Source: Elephas maximus indicus
Lineage: Eukaryota; Chordata; Mammalia; Proboscidea; Elephantidae
DNA: 64,000 nucleotides
NCBI RefSeq assembly: GCF_024166365.1
Contig: NC_064820.1
Coordinates: 66,813,501 to 66,877,500 of the forward strand
Reading direction: 5' to 3'
Shown here piece after piece: positions 43,961 to 56,419 of the stretch. The notes beneath the pieces were generated by a model, which worked only from the letters and a program-made list of their open reading frames with translations, had not been told where the DNA came from and did not search any database. The translations under genes and the position numbers were made by a program. Position 1 is the stretch's first letter; the number at the start of each line of letters is the position of its first letter.

Positions 43961-46912
43961 CTCAGCCATGAATAAGGATGGGGGAGCAATGGGAAGAAAT
44001 AGTCGATAAGCTTTTCAAAGATGATGAGACTGAAAGGGAAGGAGAGGAGATGAGCGCCGTCAGTGCGAGACATTGCCCAGAGGGTGGGGGCGGGCGACCG
44101 GATGTTGATATTTTCACACCCCCGGGAGAGGTAAGAGGGAAGTGTGAGGGGCGGTGAAGACATGTTTAAAAAAAAAAAAAAAAAAAAAAGGCTTGTGTGT
44201 CTTCCTGTAGATTCCTCTTGGGGAAAATGTTTATTTCAGTAACTTTGGGTGGGGAGTGAGGCACGCCGCCAGACTTGGAAACAACCTATGTCGTAAAGGA
44301 GAGAAGTAAAATTCTTTTCTTTCGGTGTGAATATTGAAGGAACTAGAGGTGTGTGATGTTCTTTACTGACTCTGCCTCGCTAAACCAATTTCTTTAATTT
44401 ATGGCTTACTTTCTGTCCCTTAGCCTAGTCTGTAGCAATCTTGGTATCACATCCGCATCGTCTGGGTTTCTACGAAGTTCGACCAAGTTATGAGAAGCTA
44501 GATTGACTTATCTGTGTGATATACTGGAAGACCCAATATAGGTGATGGATTTTTTCCCCCTTCTTTGTACTTCAGGTCGTTTGTGTTAGCAACTGGAAGC
44601 ATCATTATCCTGTATGTAAAAAGATAGATTATACCCATTGAGCTTTAGAAGTTAATGGTAACACTAGTGGGAAAGAGATGTCTCCTTTACTTGGGTTGGG
44701 GTTTCTTTATTTTTTTTTCTCCTCAGATTAACTTTATTGGAACAGCGCTGTGTCATTTCCTTTTTAGGTGAATGTGATTTCGCTGTATACCAGCAAAAGT
44801 AGTATTTACATATAATTTTCAAAACTTTGGGTGCAATAAAATGTATCTTTTTAACCTTCTTATAAACCTTTCATTATGAGTGTTAACTGTAAAATCTGTT
44901 ATTGGAAAAAGTAGCATTTATTTGACATTTGAGAGGTTTGTATGTTTTCAAGGCATTTTTCTGAGTCGACATTTTTTTTTAAAATGTATTGAGCTTGAAG
45001 CTGTATTGGTTCTTCTGGAGTTCTAGCCTCTTGTTAATTGCTGTCAAGTCAATTCCTAGAGCCTTATAATATTCTTTGCCCTATTCAGCCTGTACCAGAA
45101 ATTCTCAGACATACAAGAGTATTGTGTTCTTATATATGTGTTAGTAACCTAAACTCACATTTCAAAAGCAATTTTCCCGTAAGAAATAATGGTAAAAAAT
45201 GGAAATCTTTACAATGTGTATTATCCTAACCTAGTAGTCTTGTGATACTGTACATATTTATGGGCCTTGGGTGCATGATGGAGTTGGTGGAAGACAAAAG
45301 ATAAGTTGAGAATTTGAAAGGAATAATCATTTGCATTTAATGATGGTGTTTCATAGTAGAAACTGATATATCAGAGACCTCCCTCAAGCTTTTCCTTTTT
45401 CCCTTTAAAGACACTTTTGCTTCCTCCCCCTTGTATAGCAGATCTGTGTTGAGTAAAACACTAGTGGTTATTGTAACTAAAATAAACTTTACTGTTTGAT
45501 GAGCACTAATGCCTGAGACAATAGAAATCACATAAATGAAGAAGGGCTGCTTCAGATGGCTATTAACTAGTTACTTGATGTTCTGCACCTTGTTAGTGGT
45601 AATCCTTGTCCTTTTTTCAGACCAGGCTTTTCTCATCAGTGATGCTTATATGTTAGGGCATGTTCCAAGGGCAAACAGGTAAACTTAAGATGATTTATAC
45701 TATCTTTCAAGACCCTGCTCAAAAACTAATCCCAGCAAGTCTTCACTGTGCTAAAACCAGATGGCCAGCTTGCCTCTGACTTCCTTAGTCACTTTGTACC
45801 ATTCACTAGACATCATATTTCCTTGACTATTAGTATTTAGGTACATTTCTCTTAATATTATGCTTTCAAACTATACTAGGGGAGGGGTGGTATGAAGAAT
45901 GCAATGGTGGGGGGATGGCAGGCTAATAGACTGTTAAGTTCCCTGTATTCCCCTTATGTGCCTGGCAGGGTTCTTTGCATTTGTTTTTGAGTAAATCATC
46001 CATTATTGGATTTTTGGTTTTCAACATTATTTTAATTAACCACTCAGACGAAATCTTACTGGGAGGTGAAAGTTCCATCTAGGCTCATCTGTACTGCAAC
46101 TATTCTACTATGACCCCCCACTGCCTACACTGGCCCCTTAGTTCAGGATCCCCAGATTCCATTGAAACTGAGTGATCTGCTAAGGCTAACTTGAGTTTTC
46201 TGGTATTCTAAGGTTAGAGATGACAGGAGTTAGGCTTGGACTACTGAGATTGTTCCCAGCCATAGATGATAATCTAGTATGAAATTGGATTGGTTTCTGG
46301 AAATGGACACTTATGTGTAATTTATTCTCTTGCATTTGTCTTTTAACTTTATGATTCAATTCCTTAAAGTCCAACGACTCTAAAAACTACAGTATTAACT
46401 GTTGTGTAGCTTAGTCTTATTGGCAGATTTTAAAAACTGCACTGTTAAAGCATTTCTTACTGGTTGTACAGCGTCTGTGACTACGTTTTGGTAAATGGGG
46501 GAGGGATAAGAAATGTTGAATATTTCGAAGCTGCAGCCAAGACGGGATTATTTTGGGGGTCATTTAGTCACAATGTTGATATATAGGAACTGAAGGAAAT
46601 CAGGATGTCTAACCTAGAAGGATTCTTGGAGATAATCTAGTTGTCAGTTTTACAAAGGTAGAAACTTAGTCTCAAATAAGTGGATTGTCTAGGTTTATAC
46701 AGCTTGTTAATGACAGCCATGTATGTCTTGCATAGCAGAGAATCTATACTGTTAAGAACTGTAGCGGTAAAGAGAGAATTCTGTTACTTCAGAAACATAC
46801 TGATTTCTACAGCCAGATAAAGGTATAGGAGATTAACTTCTTATTTGGGAAAGCCACCAGAGAGCAGTGTCACAGAGCCCGATTGGAATGATTCCTGGGA
46901 GAACGTGATACA
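43961..46912. other. intron 1, unique sequence without young repeats
   Basis: Contains an A run at 44169-44189 and no AfroSINE or L1. The short 'attgctgtcaagtcaattcc' at about 45037-45056 may be a scrap of SINE tail. Intronic regulatory elements are possible but cannot be identified here. Confidence 0.5.
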
Positions 46913-46924
46913 GTATAGTCACTA

Positions 46925-47099
46925 AAACCAAAAAACCAAATCTGTTGCTGTTGAGTCAGTTCCGACTTATAGCAACCCTATGGGACAGAGTAGAACTAGA
47001 ACTGCCCCATACAGTTTCCAAGGAGCGCCAGGTGGATTTGAAATGCCGACCTTTTGGTTAGCAGCCGTAGGTCTTAGCCACTACGCTACCAGGCTTTCC
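46925..47099 (-). mobile_element. AfroSINE, minus orientation, with TSD
   Basis: Full copy flanked by GTATAGTCACTA (46913-46924) and GTATAGTTACTA (47100-47111). It carries a small internal duplication (gagtagaactagaactgcc). Confidence 0.94.
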
Positions 47100-47349
47100 G
47101 TATAGTTACTAGAAGATCACAAAACCAAGAATAAATTTGTAGGACTGTGAAAAGAAAATATTGCTGCTTCTTAATTAAACGGTGGTGAAAAAGTGTTTTT
47201 GATTAGCCCTGAAATCCATGGGAAATTGAAAAATTTCAAAGAATTTTTGTTATTTGGGAATTTTGGAGCTTAGGGCAGGCAACCTTTAGAAAAGGTTTTA
47301 AATGGCCTAATTCTCATATGGGAATTCCACAACACTTAATTTTGCTCAT

Positions 47350-48311
47350 GCAGAACCTATACATGGACCAAGAGGCAGGCATTCAAACAGAACAAGGTGA
47401 TACTGCACGGTTTAAAATCAGGAAAGGTGTGTGTGTCAGGGTTATATCCTTTCACCATACTTACTCAATATGTATGCTGACCAAATAATCCAAGAAGCTG
47501 GATTTAATGAAGAATGCAGCATCAGGATTGGAGGAAGACTCATTAACAACCTGATATATGCAAATGACACAACCTTGCATGCTGAGAGTGAAGAGGACTT
47601 GAAGCACTCACTGACTACAGCCTTCAGTATGGATTACACCTCAATATAAAACAAAAATCGTCACAACTGGACCAGTAAGCAACATCATGATAAGTGGAGA
47701 AACTTTTGAAGTTGTCAGTGATATCATTTTGCTTGGACCCACAATCAGTGCCCATTGAAGCAGCAGTCAAGAAATCAGATGACGTATTGCATTGGGCATA
47801 TCTGCAAAACACCTTTCTAAAGCATTAAAGCAAAGATGTCACTTTGAGGACTAAGGTGTGCCTGACCCAAGCCATGGAATTTTTAGTTGCCTTATATGCA
47901 TTCCAAAGCTGGACAGTGAGTAAGGAAGACCAAAGCAGAACTGATGCATTTGAATTATGGTGTTGGTGAAGAGTATTAAATATACCATGGTCTGCCAGAA
48001 CAATGAACAAATCTGTCTTGGAAGAAGTACAGCTAGAATGCTCCTTAGAAGGGAGGATGATGAGGCTTCATCTTACATACTTTGGACAGGTTATCAGGAG
48101 GCACCAGTACCTGGAGAAAGACATCATACTTGGTAAAGCAGAGGGTCAGCAAAAAAGAGGAAGACCCTTCAGGAGAGGGATTGACACAGTGGCTCAAACA
48201 TAGCAATGATTGTGAGGATGGCACAGGACCGGGCAGCATTTTGTTCTGTTGTACATAAGGTCACTATGAGTCAGAAGGGACTCAGAGGCACCTAACAACA
48301 ACAACAACAAC
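47350..48311 (+). mobile_element. RTE-clade LINE, 3' part, plus orientation
   Basis: Collinear with the reverse complement of 16491-17560 and ends in (CAA)n from about 48294. Contains RT remnants and the tail 'gagtcagaagggactcagag' related to the AfroSINE end. Frames are broken; inactive. Confidence 0.9.
47431..47649 (+). pseudogene. RTE reverse transcriptase fragment with altered active site
   Basis: 72 codons with 'CQGYILSPYLLNMYADQII' followed by 'LIYANDTTLHAESEEDLKHS'. The family catalytic motif is YADD; here it reads YAND, so one metal-binding Asp is changed, and the frame ends soon after. Part of the element at 47350-48311. Confidence 0.85.
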
Positions 48312-48571
48312 AATTCTCCACATACTTTGCAACATTTAATCTTCTGGTAGTTCATCTGTATGTCATTGTATAGGTTTTTGGCAAATAGAACGTGTGTATT
48401 TAGGTAATAAAAATGAACCACATAGCAATTTATTGTTTTTAGGTTCAGTTTTGTAACTCTGATTATGGGGATGGGATGGGAGAATTTATAGATTAATAAT
48501 ATCCTTTTATATGGTGACTAGCATGATAATGGTTCCATATATGTATTTGTTAGGCCTTCATAATTTGCCAA

Positions 48572-48726
48572 AAACCTATTGCTGTCAAGTTCATTCCGAC
48601 TCATAGCAACCCTATAGTACAGGGTAGAACTGCCCTATAGCGTTTCCAATGAGTGCCTGGTGGATTCAAACTGTCGACCTTTTGGTTAGCAGCTGTAGCT
48701 CTTAACTACTATGCCACCAGGGTTTC
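48572..48726 (-). mobile_element. AfroSINE, minus orientation, with TSD
   Basis: Full copy flanked by CATAATTTGCCAA (48559-48571) and CATAGTTTGCCAA (48727-48739). Confidence 0.94.
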
Positions 48727-48811
48727 CATAGTTTGCCAAGTGCTTCCAAATGTGTTTTCTAATTGGATCCTCGTAGAAACGGTGAGGTAAGCAAGGTAGA
48801 AAGGTGGTAGA

Positions 48812-49530
48812 GTTAACATTTTTATTGAGGTGAAATTCACGTAACATACAGTTAACCATTTTAAAATATACGGTTCAGTGGAATTTAGTGTAATCACGGT
48901 ATCGTGCAACTACCACCTCTCTATAGTTTCAGAACTTTTTCATCACTCCAGAAGATACCCCGTAGATATTAAGCAGCCACTCCCCCATTTGCCCTCTTCC
49001 TTTGTCCCTTGGTAGCCACTAATCTCCTTTCCGTCTCTATGGATTTGTCTGTCACGGATACATCATATAAAGGGAATCATACAATAGTCAACCTTTGTGT
49101 CTGGCTGCTTTCACTTAGCATAATGTTTTCAGGGTTCAGCCAAGTTCTGGCATTTATCAGTACTTTGTTCTTTTTTAATACTAAATAATAATCCATCGTA
49201 TGAATATACCATAAGTTGTCTACCCATTCATCTGTTGATGAACATTGGAATTGGTTCTATCTTTTGGCCATTGTGAATAGCGCTGCTATGAACATCTGTG
49301 TACAAGTTTCTCTGTGGACATATCTTTTCATTTCCCTTGGGTATATGCAAAGGAGTAGAATTGCTTGGTCATATAATAATCCTGTGTTTAACTTTTTGCA
49401 GAACCACCAGGCTGCTTTCCACAGCAGCCACACAGTTTTTCATTCCTACCAGGCATGTATGATGGTTCCAATTTCTCTAAGTCCTTGTTTTGTTTTGTTT
49501 TTTAAAGTCATCCTAGTGACTGTGGAGTGG
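48812..49530 (-). mobile_element. ancient L1M-type LINE, minus orientation
   Basis: 'aaccattttaaaatatacgg', 'tctatggatttgtctgtcac', 'cacttagcataatgttttca', 'catctgttgatgaacattgg' and 'gggtatatgcaaaggagtag' follow the reverse complement of old mammalian L1 ORF2 end and 3' UTR. Confidence 0.85.
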
Positions 49531-49764
49531 ATTTTCTTTGTGGACTTAATATAGAAAAGTGAATAAGCTCATGGACATTGGAGTCTTGTCTAAAGAAAAT
49601 TTAGATTAAACGGAGTATCATCTCATTGTTGGTTAACCCTAAGTTAACTTTTTGCTACTCTCTCCGAAGAGTGAAATGAAGAGGATATCCTTTTTTAAAG
49701 TTACGCTTCTAATTCTAGTCCTTCCCTATGGCCTTCTCATTTTCGGCTTTAACTGTTTTTCTCC
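49531..49764. other. intron, nothing recognised
   Basis: Short stretch between repeats with no named feature. Confidence 0.4.
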
Positions 49765-49958
49765 CAGGGTGGCACAGATGGTTACGTGCTAGACTACTTT
49801 TGGTTTGAACTCACCCAGAGGCACCTTGAAAGAAAGGCCTGGTGGTCTGCTTCCAAAAGGTCACAGTCTTGAAAACCCTGTGGAACTCAGTTCTATTCTG
49901 CAACTCATGGGGTCACCATGAGTCAGAATCAACTTGAGAGCAACTGGTTTGGTTTAGT
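49765..49958 (+). mobile_element. AfroSINE second subfamily, plus orientation
   Basis: 'cagggtggcacagatggtta', 'aggcaccttgaaagaaaggc', 'caactcatggggtcaccatg' and 'gcaactggtttggttta'. The 5' head is slightly shortened. Confidence 0.88.
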
Positions 49959-50150
49959 GTTTATTTTTCTCACTATCTACCCATAAAGCCTGCAGTTCAA
50001 ATGGACCTTCAGTGGTGTACGGGAGTATTTAGGTGTATAGATCTTAAAAGATTATGGCATGTCACAAAATAATATCTCACATTGCTCTGTTTTCTTACTG
50101 CAGATATCATGAAATACAGTTTTATTTACAGCCTACTGTATGTCAAGCAA

Positions 50151-50352
50151 GGGAGCCCTGGTGGCACAGTGGTTAAAGTGCTCAGCTGCTACCTGAAAGG
50201 TCAGTGGTTTGAACCCACCAGCTGCCCTGTGGGAGAAAGATGTGGCAGTCTGCTCCCATAAAGATTTACAGCCTTGGAAACCATATGGGACAGTTCTACC
50301 GTGTTCTCTAGGGTCACTTTGAATCAGAATTGACTCGATGGCAGTGGGTCAG
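50151..50352 (+). mobile_element. AfroSINE, plus orientation
   Basis: Long-form copy: 'gagccctggtggcacagtgg', 'gatgtggcagtctgctccca' and 'attgactcgatggcagtggg'. TSD not obvious. Confidence 0.92.
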
Positions 50353-51244
50353 GTATTGGAAATACAAAAAGGATAAGGCACACACATAGTTCCTGCTCTC
50401 AAACGTAAATAAATGACTGATATGTAGTGTGATTAGTACTGATAGAGAATGCCATCTATGTGTACATCATAATTACTGCCCTTTTGAGGTTTAGGTCCTT
50501 GAGTTAGACTCTTAAAGTTATGGGTCTTCTGGATGAAAAGTACATGTTACACATGCTGCCCCCTCACCTCCTCTAACCATGACCGTTATCATTCATGGCA
50601 TGCTTTCCTGATGAATCCACATTCAGCCTTGGAATCCTTAATGTCGTACTGCCAGCCTTGGTAGACCCCATTAGTCAGTTGACATCTTCATCATTTGTCA
50701 TTACTGGCCTATTTTCTCTAATATCCATTTGAGTTATAACTTTTAACCTCTGTTTTGATATCTGAAGGAATAAAGTCGATTCAGTTTACATTTCTGGCAG
50801 ACGTGCCCCTGGCAGCAGGTTTCTCTCTCGATATCCTGGGTTGGAGTGCAGGTAAACACAGGAACCAAGGTAGCAGAGCATGAAAACAAGTAGAACCAGC
50901 TACAGGTGCCAGTGGCTCCACACAGTATGGCCAAGGGACTATAAGAATCAGACATCTTCCTGGTCTATATTTTGTTTACTGTCAGAGATTTTTTTTTCCA
51001 GGTTTTGATTGGCCATTAATTTTAATCAGACTTCACCTATATAAAAGATTTTAAAGGAAAGACAGGATAACAAGGGGGCATCCTTATAGTAAAAGTGCTA
51101 AGAGTCTACAACCAGCTAAGAATGACCCTTTTGATCATAACTCTTGACCAGCAGCTCTCTTTCCAGCCTCACCTTCGTATCTTACACCTTCCACACTGCT
51201 GCTTGAATTGTTTCTCTAGTAAGTCAACCTAGGTGATTGTTGAT
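50353..51244. other. intron, nothing recognised
   Basis: No gene or named repeat; the 70-codon Cys-rich ORF at 50743-50955 (minus) has no recognisable family. Confidence 0.45.
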
Positions 51245-51390
51245 ACCTGAAGGGAGTTAACATTTGTGTGTCCATTTGTAAGCCAGTTGCTTTGCTAAAC
51301 GTATCATATACGGCATCTTGTTTGATTTTTACGACAACCTATAAGGTAGATGAATCTTCTGCAGTTTACAGAATAGGAACTCTTTACTGC
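51245..51390 (-). mobile_element. MIR-like fragment, minus orientation
   Basis: 'tatcatatacggcatcttgt', 'ttacgacaacctataaggta' and 'gcagtttacagaataggaac' follow the reverse complement of MIR, well diverged. Confidence 0.55.
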
Positions 51391-51574
51391 ACGGAACATG
51401 TAAACTGTAAAGTATTTAAGCCTTAAGAAAGGCCATTTCAGACATTAACATCATATGCGTTGTTCAAGGCTTTGGTAAGTATTTTAGGTGTATGGGATAT
51501 GGGTATATTTAGTGTGAAGATTAGAAATGTAGTTGTGGGATTCTCTTTCCAGACTGGGTAGGGCAAATGTAGTA

Positions 51575-51762
51575 GGTCACAACCCTGACTGCTCATTAGA
51601 ATCACCTATGCATTTGGGGGCGGGGGGTGGGGGAATTAAACAAAGGAACAAAAACCCCACCAATATCTGGGTCTTTTGTCTAGATATTCTGTTTTAATTG
51701 GGTAAGTGTGGAATGAGGCATTAGCATTTTATTTCAGTGTGCAGCCAGGGTTGTGATCTGTT
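51575..51762. mobile_element. MER5-like non-autonomous hAT element
   Basis: 'aaccctgactgctcattaga' and 'atcacctatgcattt' at one end and 'gtgcagccagggttgtgatc' at the other form a terminal inverted repeat, and 'ggcattagcatttt' fits the MER5 order. Diverged. Confidence 0.6.
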
Positions 51763-54331
51763 ATTTTAGAAAAAGTGCCATCTCCTAACAGTGATCTGAA
51801 AAGATTTTATGGAAAGTGAAATTTAAGTGGTGGGAAAAAGATGACCAGTAAATCGCTTTTGTGGGGGAAGGAGACATTCCAGGCATGTGGCACAACATCA
51901 GAGGAGCCCCTGATCTGGAAACAGAGGGCAGTCAGGTAAAGAACGATTTAACCAGACAGAAGGGAGAGTGAACGTGAGGAAATAAGGAAGGAGTGATCTG
52001 TGATAGCTTTTTAAGACATGGAAATAAAGGTGAGGTAAGGATCTTGGAATTAATTTCTAGGATGCTTGGAAGCTACTGTAGGACTTAATCTCCTGAAAGC
52101 AGTAGTAGGAGTTGGTGATTAGTGATAGATTAGAGGGAGAGTAGAGCTGAAAATGAGAGCTAGCAAGGATAAAATTGCATTATTGTAGGAGGGTGAACAA
52201 CCTTAAGGATCAGAGATGAGCTACAGAAACACTGCAAAAAGAGTTGCTGTCATATGGTGATGTATCACTTGGGCTGAGGAAGCGACAGAGTTGAAAAAAA
52301 AGACTAAACATTTGGAAAGTCTCGAGTGTAGGTTATAAAATCTCTTCAGTTCTGTTTAATCAAGCTAATCCTGTTGATGAACACAGTATGGATGACTGGA
52401 TAGCCTGTATGCAAAGAAGGCGTCTAACTCACCTGAGGCAGTTTACTGTTTTTGCCACTAATATCTTAAAAGTGAGTGAGTGTAAGATTTAGGTCACTTC
52501 AGGTGAATTTCCACATGTAGATCAGGAATTTACTATTCTGTAACTAACCCTTTTGCCCTCTTAAGACTGAGCTACAGTGTATTAGCCAAGGCCCTCTTGG
52601 AATTCCTGGAAGGGAACAGGAAGGAAAAACTGTATTTAAAGAATCTGGTTTTAGCCTTTAGTTTTTAAGGGATGAAGGTTTTTGATTTCTTGAAATGCAG
52701 CTGTTCTCTACTTTTTCTTTGCTCTTATTTTTGGCTCTTTTTTTTTTTTTTTTGTGCCCTGGCTTTTGTCATCCCTTTTTCGTCCTCAAGATTCTGAATG
52801 ACATATCGGCATTTAGAATCTTGTAACTGCTATTTTAGGACTTAAAAAAGGGATAGGAAAACATTAGGTTTTAAGAGTCAAAGCCACTTTTGAAGTAATG
52901 GACCAATTAATGACAAGAATCAATAATTTTTTAAGAGTGAGTATCAACCATAAATGGTTGAAGTTAAGGTAAATTTTTGCTCTTCGTTTTTGTCATGCTC
53001 AGTCATATTGGCCAATATGAAATATTTAGGGTGTGTTGATGAGAAAATTTTTTATCATGCAATGGGAGGGACTCGGATATAAGTGCTTGACAACCTTTGC
53101 CATAATTTCTCTCCTGCAGCCCTGGACATTTTGAGTTTATGTAAAGTTCATATATCATGACAAATACCCATGTGTTGTGTATGGAAACTTCATTCCTAAG
53201 ATCAAATGGAATCTATAGTACCTGTTCTACTTGAATGATAGGGAATACTTTCTGTAAGCTGTGCACATGAAATTTCATTACATTGTATTTCATGAAAACT
53301 GAGTTGGGGGTGCAAATGACATTAGACTTCTTTTTGTTTGTTTGGTAGTATTTTTAAGCCTGTAATTTACTATGGTAGATAGTAGATAATTAGTGAACTG
53401 CCTATATTATATTTAGAAAACAAGACTAAATTAGAGGTCCTAATTGAGTGAAGTAAGTTTTAGAATTTAACCAGACACAGCTCTTTGATGAAATACTGCT
53501 CTTGGTCAAAACTTGGCTTGTACTTTTATAATGAGGAAAATGATGTGTTCAACATTACACATAAATGAGTAGCAAATCTGAGATTAGAACACAGATTGTT
53601 GCCAGATTCTACACTGTAATTTCTTTTAGAAAAATTCTTTGTGTACTATGGATATTTCAGGCATTGGAAGTCAAATATACATAATGCTTTCATTTTTCTT
53701 CCTATATTATAATTTACTCTCATTTGTTTCATTAATCCAAGTAGTCGCTTTATCCGATGCCCTTTGAGGGTGTGGATAAAGGACTTTTCACTAGGAAAGA
53801 TTACTGTGTCAGTTAAAATAGTAAATAGCTTTTACACGCGATGCAAGCGCTCTGTGTCTCTGTAACTTCTTTTGAAAAAGAAATTATGGTCGTCTCCAGT
53901 CTGTCTGTCATTGCCTAAATTTAGGCCCTTCTCACTGACAAGAATTTCAAAAGCTTAGACAGGTACCATGCTGTCATGTCAAAGAATGCTTTCTATCTGA
54001 TGAGCAGCTATATTGTCGGGAAAAAAAACCAGATTATAGCAACTTGCTAAGAATGTGCTGACATAATAGACCAGTTTGGGTGTCTGTTCAGATTTAGTGA
54101 TCTTTATTTTACAAAATTGTTATTTGAACTTGTTTTGGAATTCTATGTGGGTTGCATTTTTACTGTTGTTTTGTTTCCACAGTTATAGCTGAGGATTGAC
54201 TATAGCATGACCCTAAATATATATGTATATTTTCTTTGTATGCTCCTCGAGTTGCAGTTTCTTTAAGAGTGGTACATTGCCTTTAACCTTACATGTTCTT
54301 TAGGGTTCCTATTAAGAGCCATTCTTTAATT
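51763..54331. other. intron, mostly unique sequence
   Basis: No named repeat or exon. A T run lies at 52738-52754. The sequence around 53740-54010 looks unusually complex and repeat-free and might hold a conserved element, which only cross-species alignment could show. Confidence 0.4.
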
Positions 54332-54345
54332 AAAAGTAAATAGAG

Positions 54346-54432
54346 TAGCAAAGTGTATATGGGTTTTTGTGTGAGAGACTGACTTGATTTGTAAACTTTC
54401 ACTTAAAGCACAATAAAAATTATATATATAAA
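54346..54432 (+). mobile_element. very short 5'-truncated L1 with TSD
   Basis: Only the last ~85 bases of the L1 3' UTR ('caaagtgtatatgggttttt', 'cacttaaagcacaataaaaa') and a TA/A-rich tail. Flanked by AAAAGTAAATAGA (54332-54344) and AAAAGTAAACAGA (54433-54445). Confidence 0.92.
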
Positions 54433-54613
54433 AAAAGTAAACAGAACTTGTTTTCTTCCTATCCTTCAGATCTTTACTTCTTTATTCACGTAGGCGCTTC
54501 TTTGTCTATTCCGTTAAATGATAGTGTTCTTCAGGGATTGGTTCTCAACCTGCTGTACTTTACAGTCAGTATTCTCTCCCTGGGTAAACTAAATGCTTCT
54601 CTTCAGCCCAGGC

Positions 54614-54822
54614 CAAAAAAAAAAAAAAAAAAAAAAATCCATTGCCATTGAGTCAGTCCCTGCTGATAGGGACCCTATCATACAGAGTAGAACTGTCCCA
54701 TAGAGTTTCCAAGGCTGTAAATCTTTATAGAAAGCAGACTGTCACGTCTTTCTCCTGTGGAGAGGCTGGTGAGTTCCAACTGCCAACCTTTCAGTTAGCA
54801 GCCCAGCACTTTAACCAGGGAG
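54614..54822 (-). mobile_element. AfroSINE, minus orientation, long A run
   Basis: The A run at 54616-54638 precedes 'ccattgccattgagtcagtc'; the body ('cagagtagaactgtcccata') and middle block are present and the head is truncated at 'gcactttaaccaggg'. Confidence 0.9.
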
Positions 54823-54823
54823 A

Positions 54824-55680
54824 CATCTCAAATTCATCATGTCCAAAAATGAACCCAACGTCTACCCCCTTTCAGCCCTGCAAATCTGCATCAGTATCTC
54901 TCATGTCTTCCTTGACTTGTTCTTTCTTAATACCATATCCTATCACATTCTCTTGAATCCATACACTTTTTCCATCTGTACAACTATCGGTCAGGCTAGC
55001 ATTATATCTTGCCTGTACTGTTGCAACAAATTCTTAATAGGTCTCTCCATCTTTGGTTATTAGTTTTTGAAAGTAATTTTCAATCAAATAATTTTTATCC
55101 CCTCATATCCTTGGTTAAAACTTTTTGATAGCTTCCTCTTCTGCCCTTGATATGTATAAAGCTCAACTCTAATATGGCCTGCAAGACTCTGAACAATCTG
55201 ACTTGCCTCTCCAGTCTCATTTCTTTCCACTTTGTTTAACGGACACTATAGGAGGAGCTCTGGTGATGCAGCGGTTAAGACCTCAGCTGCTAACCAAAAG
55301 ATAGGCAGTAAACCCTATGGGGCAGTTCTACTCTGCCATATAGGGTCACTGTGAGTTCGAATCGACTTTACAGCAATGGGTTTTTGGTTCCATACTCTAG
55401 GTACAGTGAACACCTCACTTTCATCTAACCTAGGTAACTGCTACTTCTCCTTTACGCTTCTGTTAAATATCTCATCTTTAGGGAGGTCGTCCTTGATTCC
55501 TAGACTAGGATGGGTCCCCTGCTTTATGTTCCCCTACTCCCCTCTGCTTACCCTGTCAAATACTCGTAAGATTGTATTAACTGTTAGTTATCTCTCTGGC
55601 TCAGATCCAAGTTCTACTGTATCCGCAGTGCCTAGCAAAGGGTCTCTACACAAATATATTTGCTGAACAAATGATTAAGT
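54824..55680 (+). mobile_element. L2 LINE, 3' part, split by AfroSINE
   Basis: 'catctcaaattcatcatgtc', 'tccaaaaatgaacccaacgt', 'ggcctgcaagactctgaaca' and 'gtgcctagcaaagggtctct' with 'ttgctgaacaaatga' at the end follow the L2 3' region over about 700 bases. The AfroSINE at 55252-55389 interrupts it. Confidence 0.8.
55252..55389 (+). mobile_element. AfroSINE with internal deletion, plus orientation
   Basis: Head 'gagctctggtgatgcagcgg' joins directly at 'gataggcagtaaaccctatg', missing about 25-30 bases of the middle. Compare the similar loss at 59473-59599. Confidence 0.88.
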
Positions 55681-55858
55681 GAATTTCTAGCTTGGGCTGT
55701 TCTTTCAATTCTCTGTCTATTCAAGTTTTGGCATTCTAAAAAAAAATTGGTTTGTATTCATCTCAAGGCGTCAAAAGTATGACATGACAAGGTATGTGTC
55801 ATTGCTTTTAATGCATACCTTTAATTTTCCTTTTAAGTTTAATTATCTGTTTTTAATA

Positions 55859-56050
55859 GCAGTCAGTGGTTAAAGCACTTGGCTGCTAATCGAAAGATCG
55901 ATGGTTCGAACCCAGTAGCTGTTTCGCAGGAGAAAGATGTGGCAGTTGCTCCTGTAAAGATTATAGTCTTGGAAATCCTGTGGGGCATTTCTCCTTTGTC
56001 CTGTAGTGTTGTCGTGAGTCAGAATAGACTCCGGCAGTGGGTTGGTTTAT
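55859..56050 (+). mobile_element. AfroSINE, plus orientation, 5' end trimmed
   Basis: 'cagtcagtggttaaagcact', 'gatgtggcagttgctcctgt' and 'ggcagtgggttggttta' in order, diverged. Confidence 0.88.
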
Positions 56051-56419
56051 AGTAAATCCAAAGTTCTGTAAGGGTGTATACCTTCTCCCTCCTCCTCTCC
56101 TCTGCAGCCACCCTGTTCTCCCATAGGAGACAACAAGTATTACCAGTGTCTTGTGTATTTGCATCAGTGTTTTTTGTTCGGTTGGTTGGTTTTTTGCGTT
56201 TTCGAGCAAATATGTGTTTGTGTATGTCTATTTATATGTGATATAGGTATGTGTACGTATGTATTTTTTCCCTTACAGATGGTATATGGTACACACTGGT
56301 GCTTCTTTAAAAAAAAAAAAAATTTTTTTTTTTTTTTTCCATTTAGCAATGTCTCGGAGAACCTTTTTCTTGAGTCCATAAATTTTCTCATTCTTTCTCA
56401 TAGCTGTATTTTATGACTG
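56051..56419. other. intron with A and T homopolymer pair
   Basis: (A)13 directly followed by a long T run at about 56310-56338; otherwise unrecognised. Confidence 0.45.
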
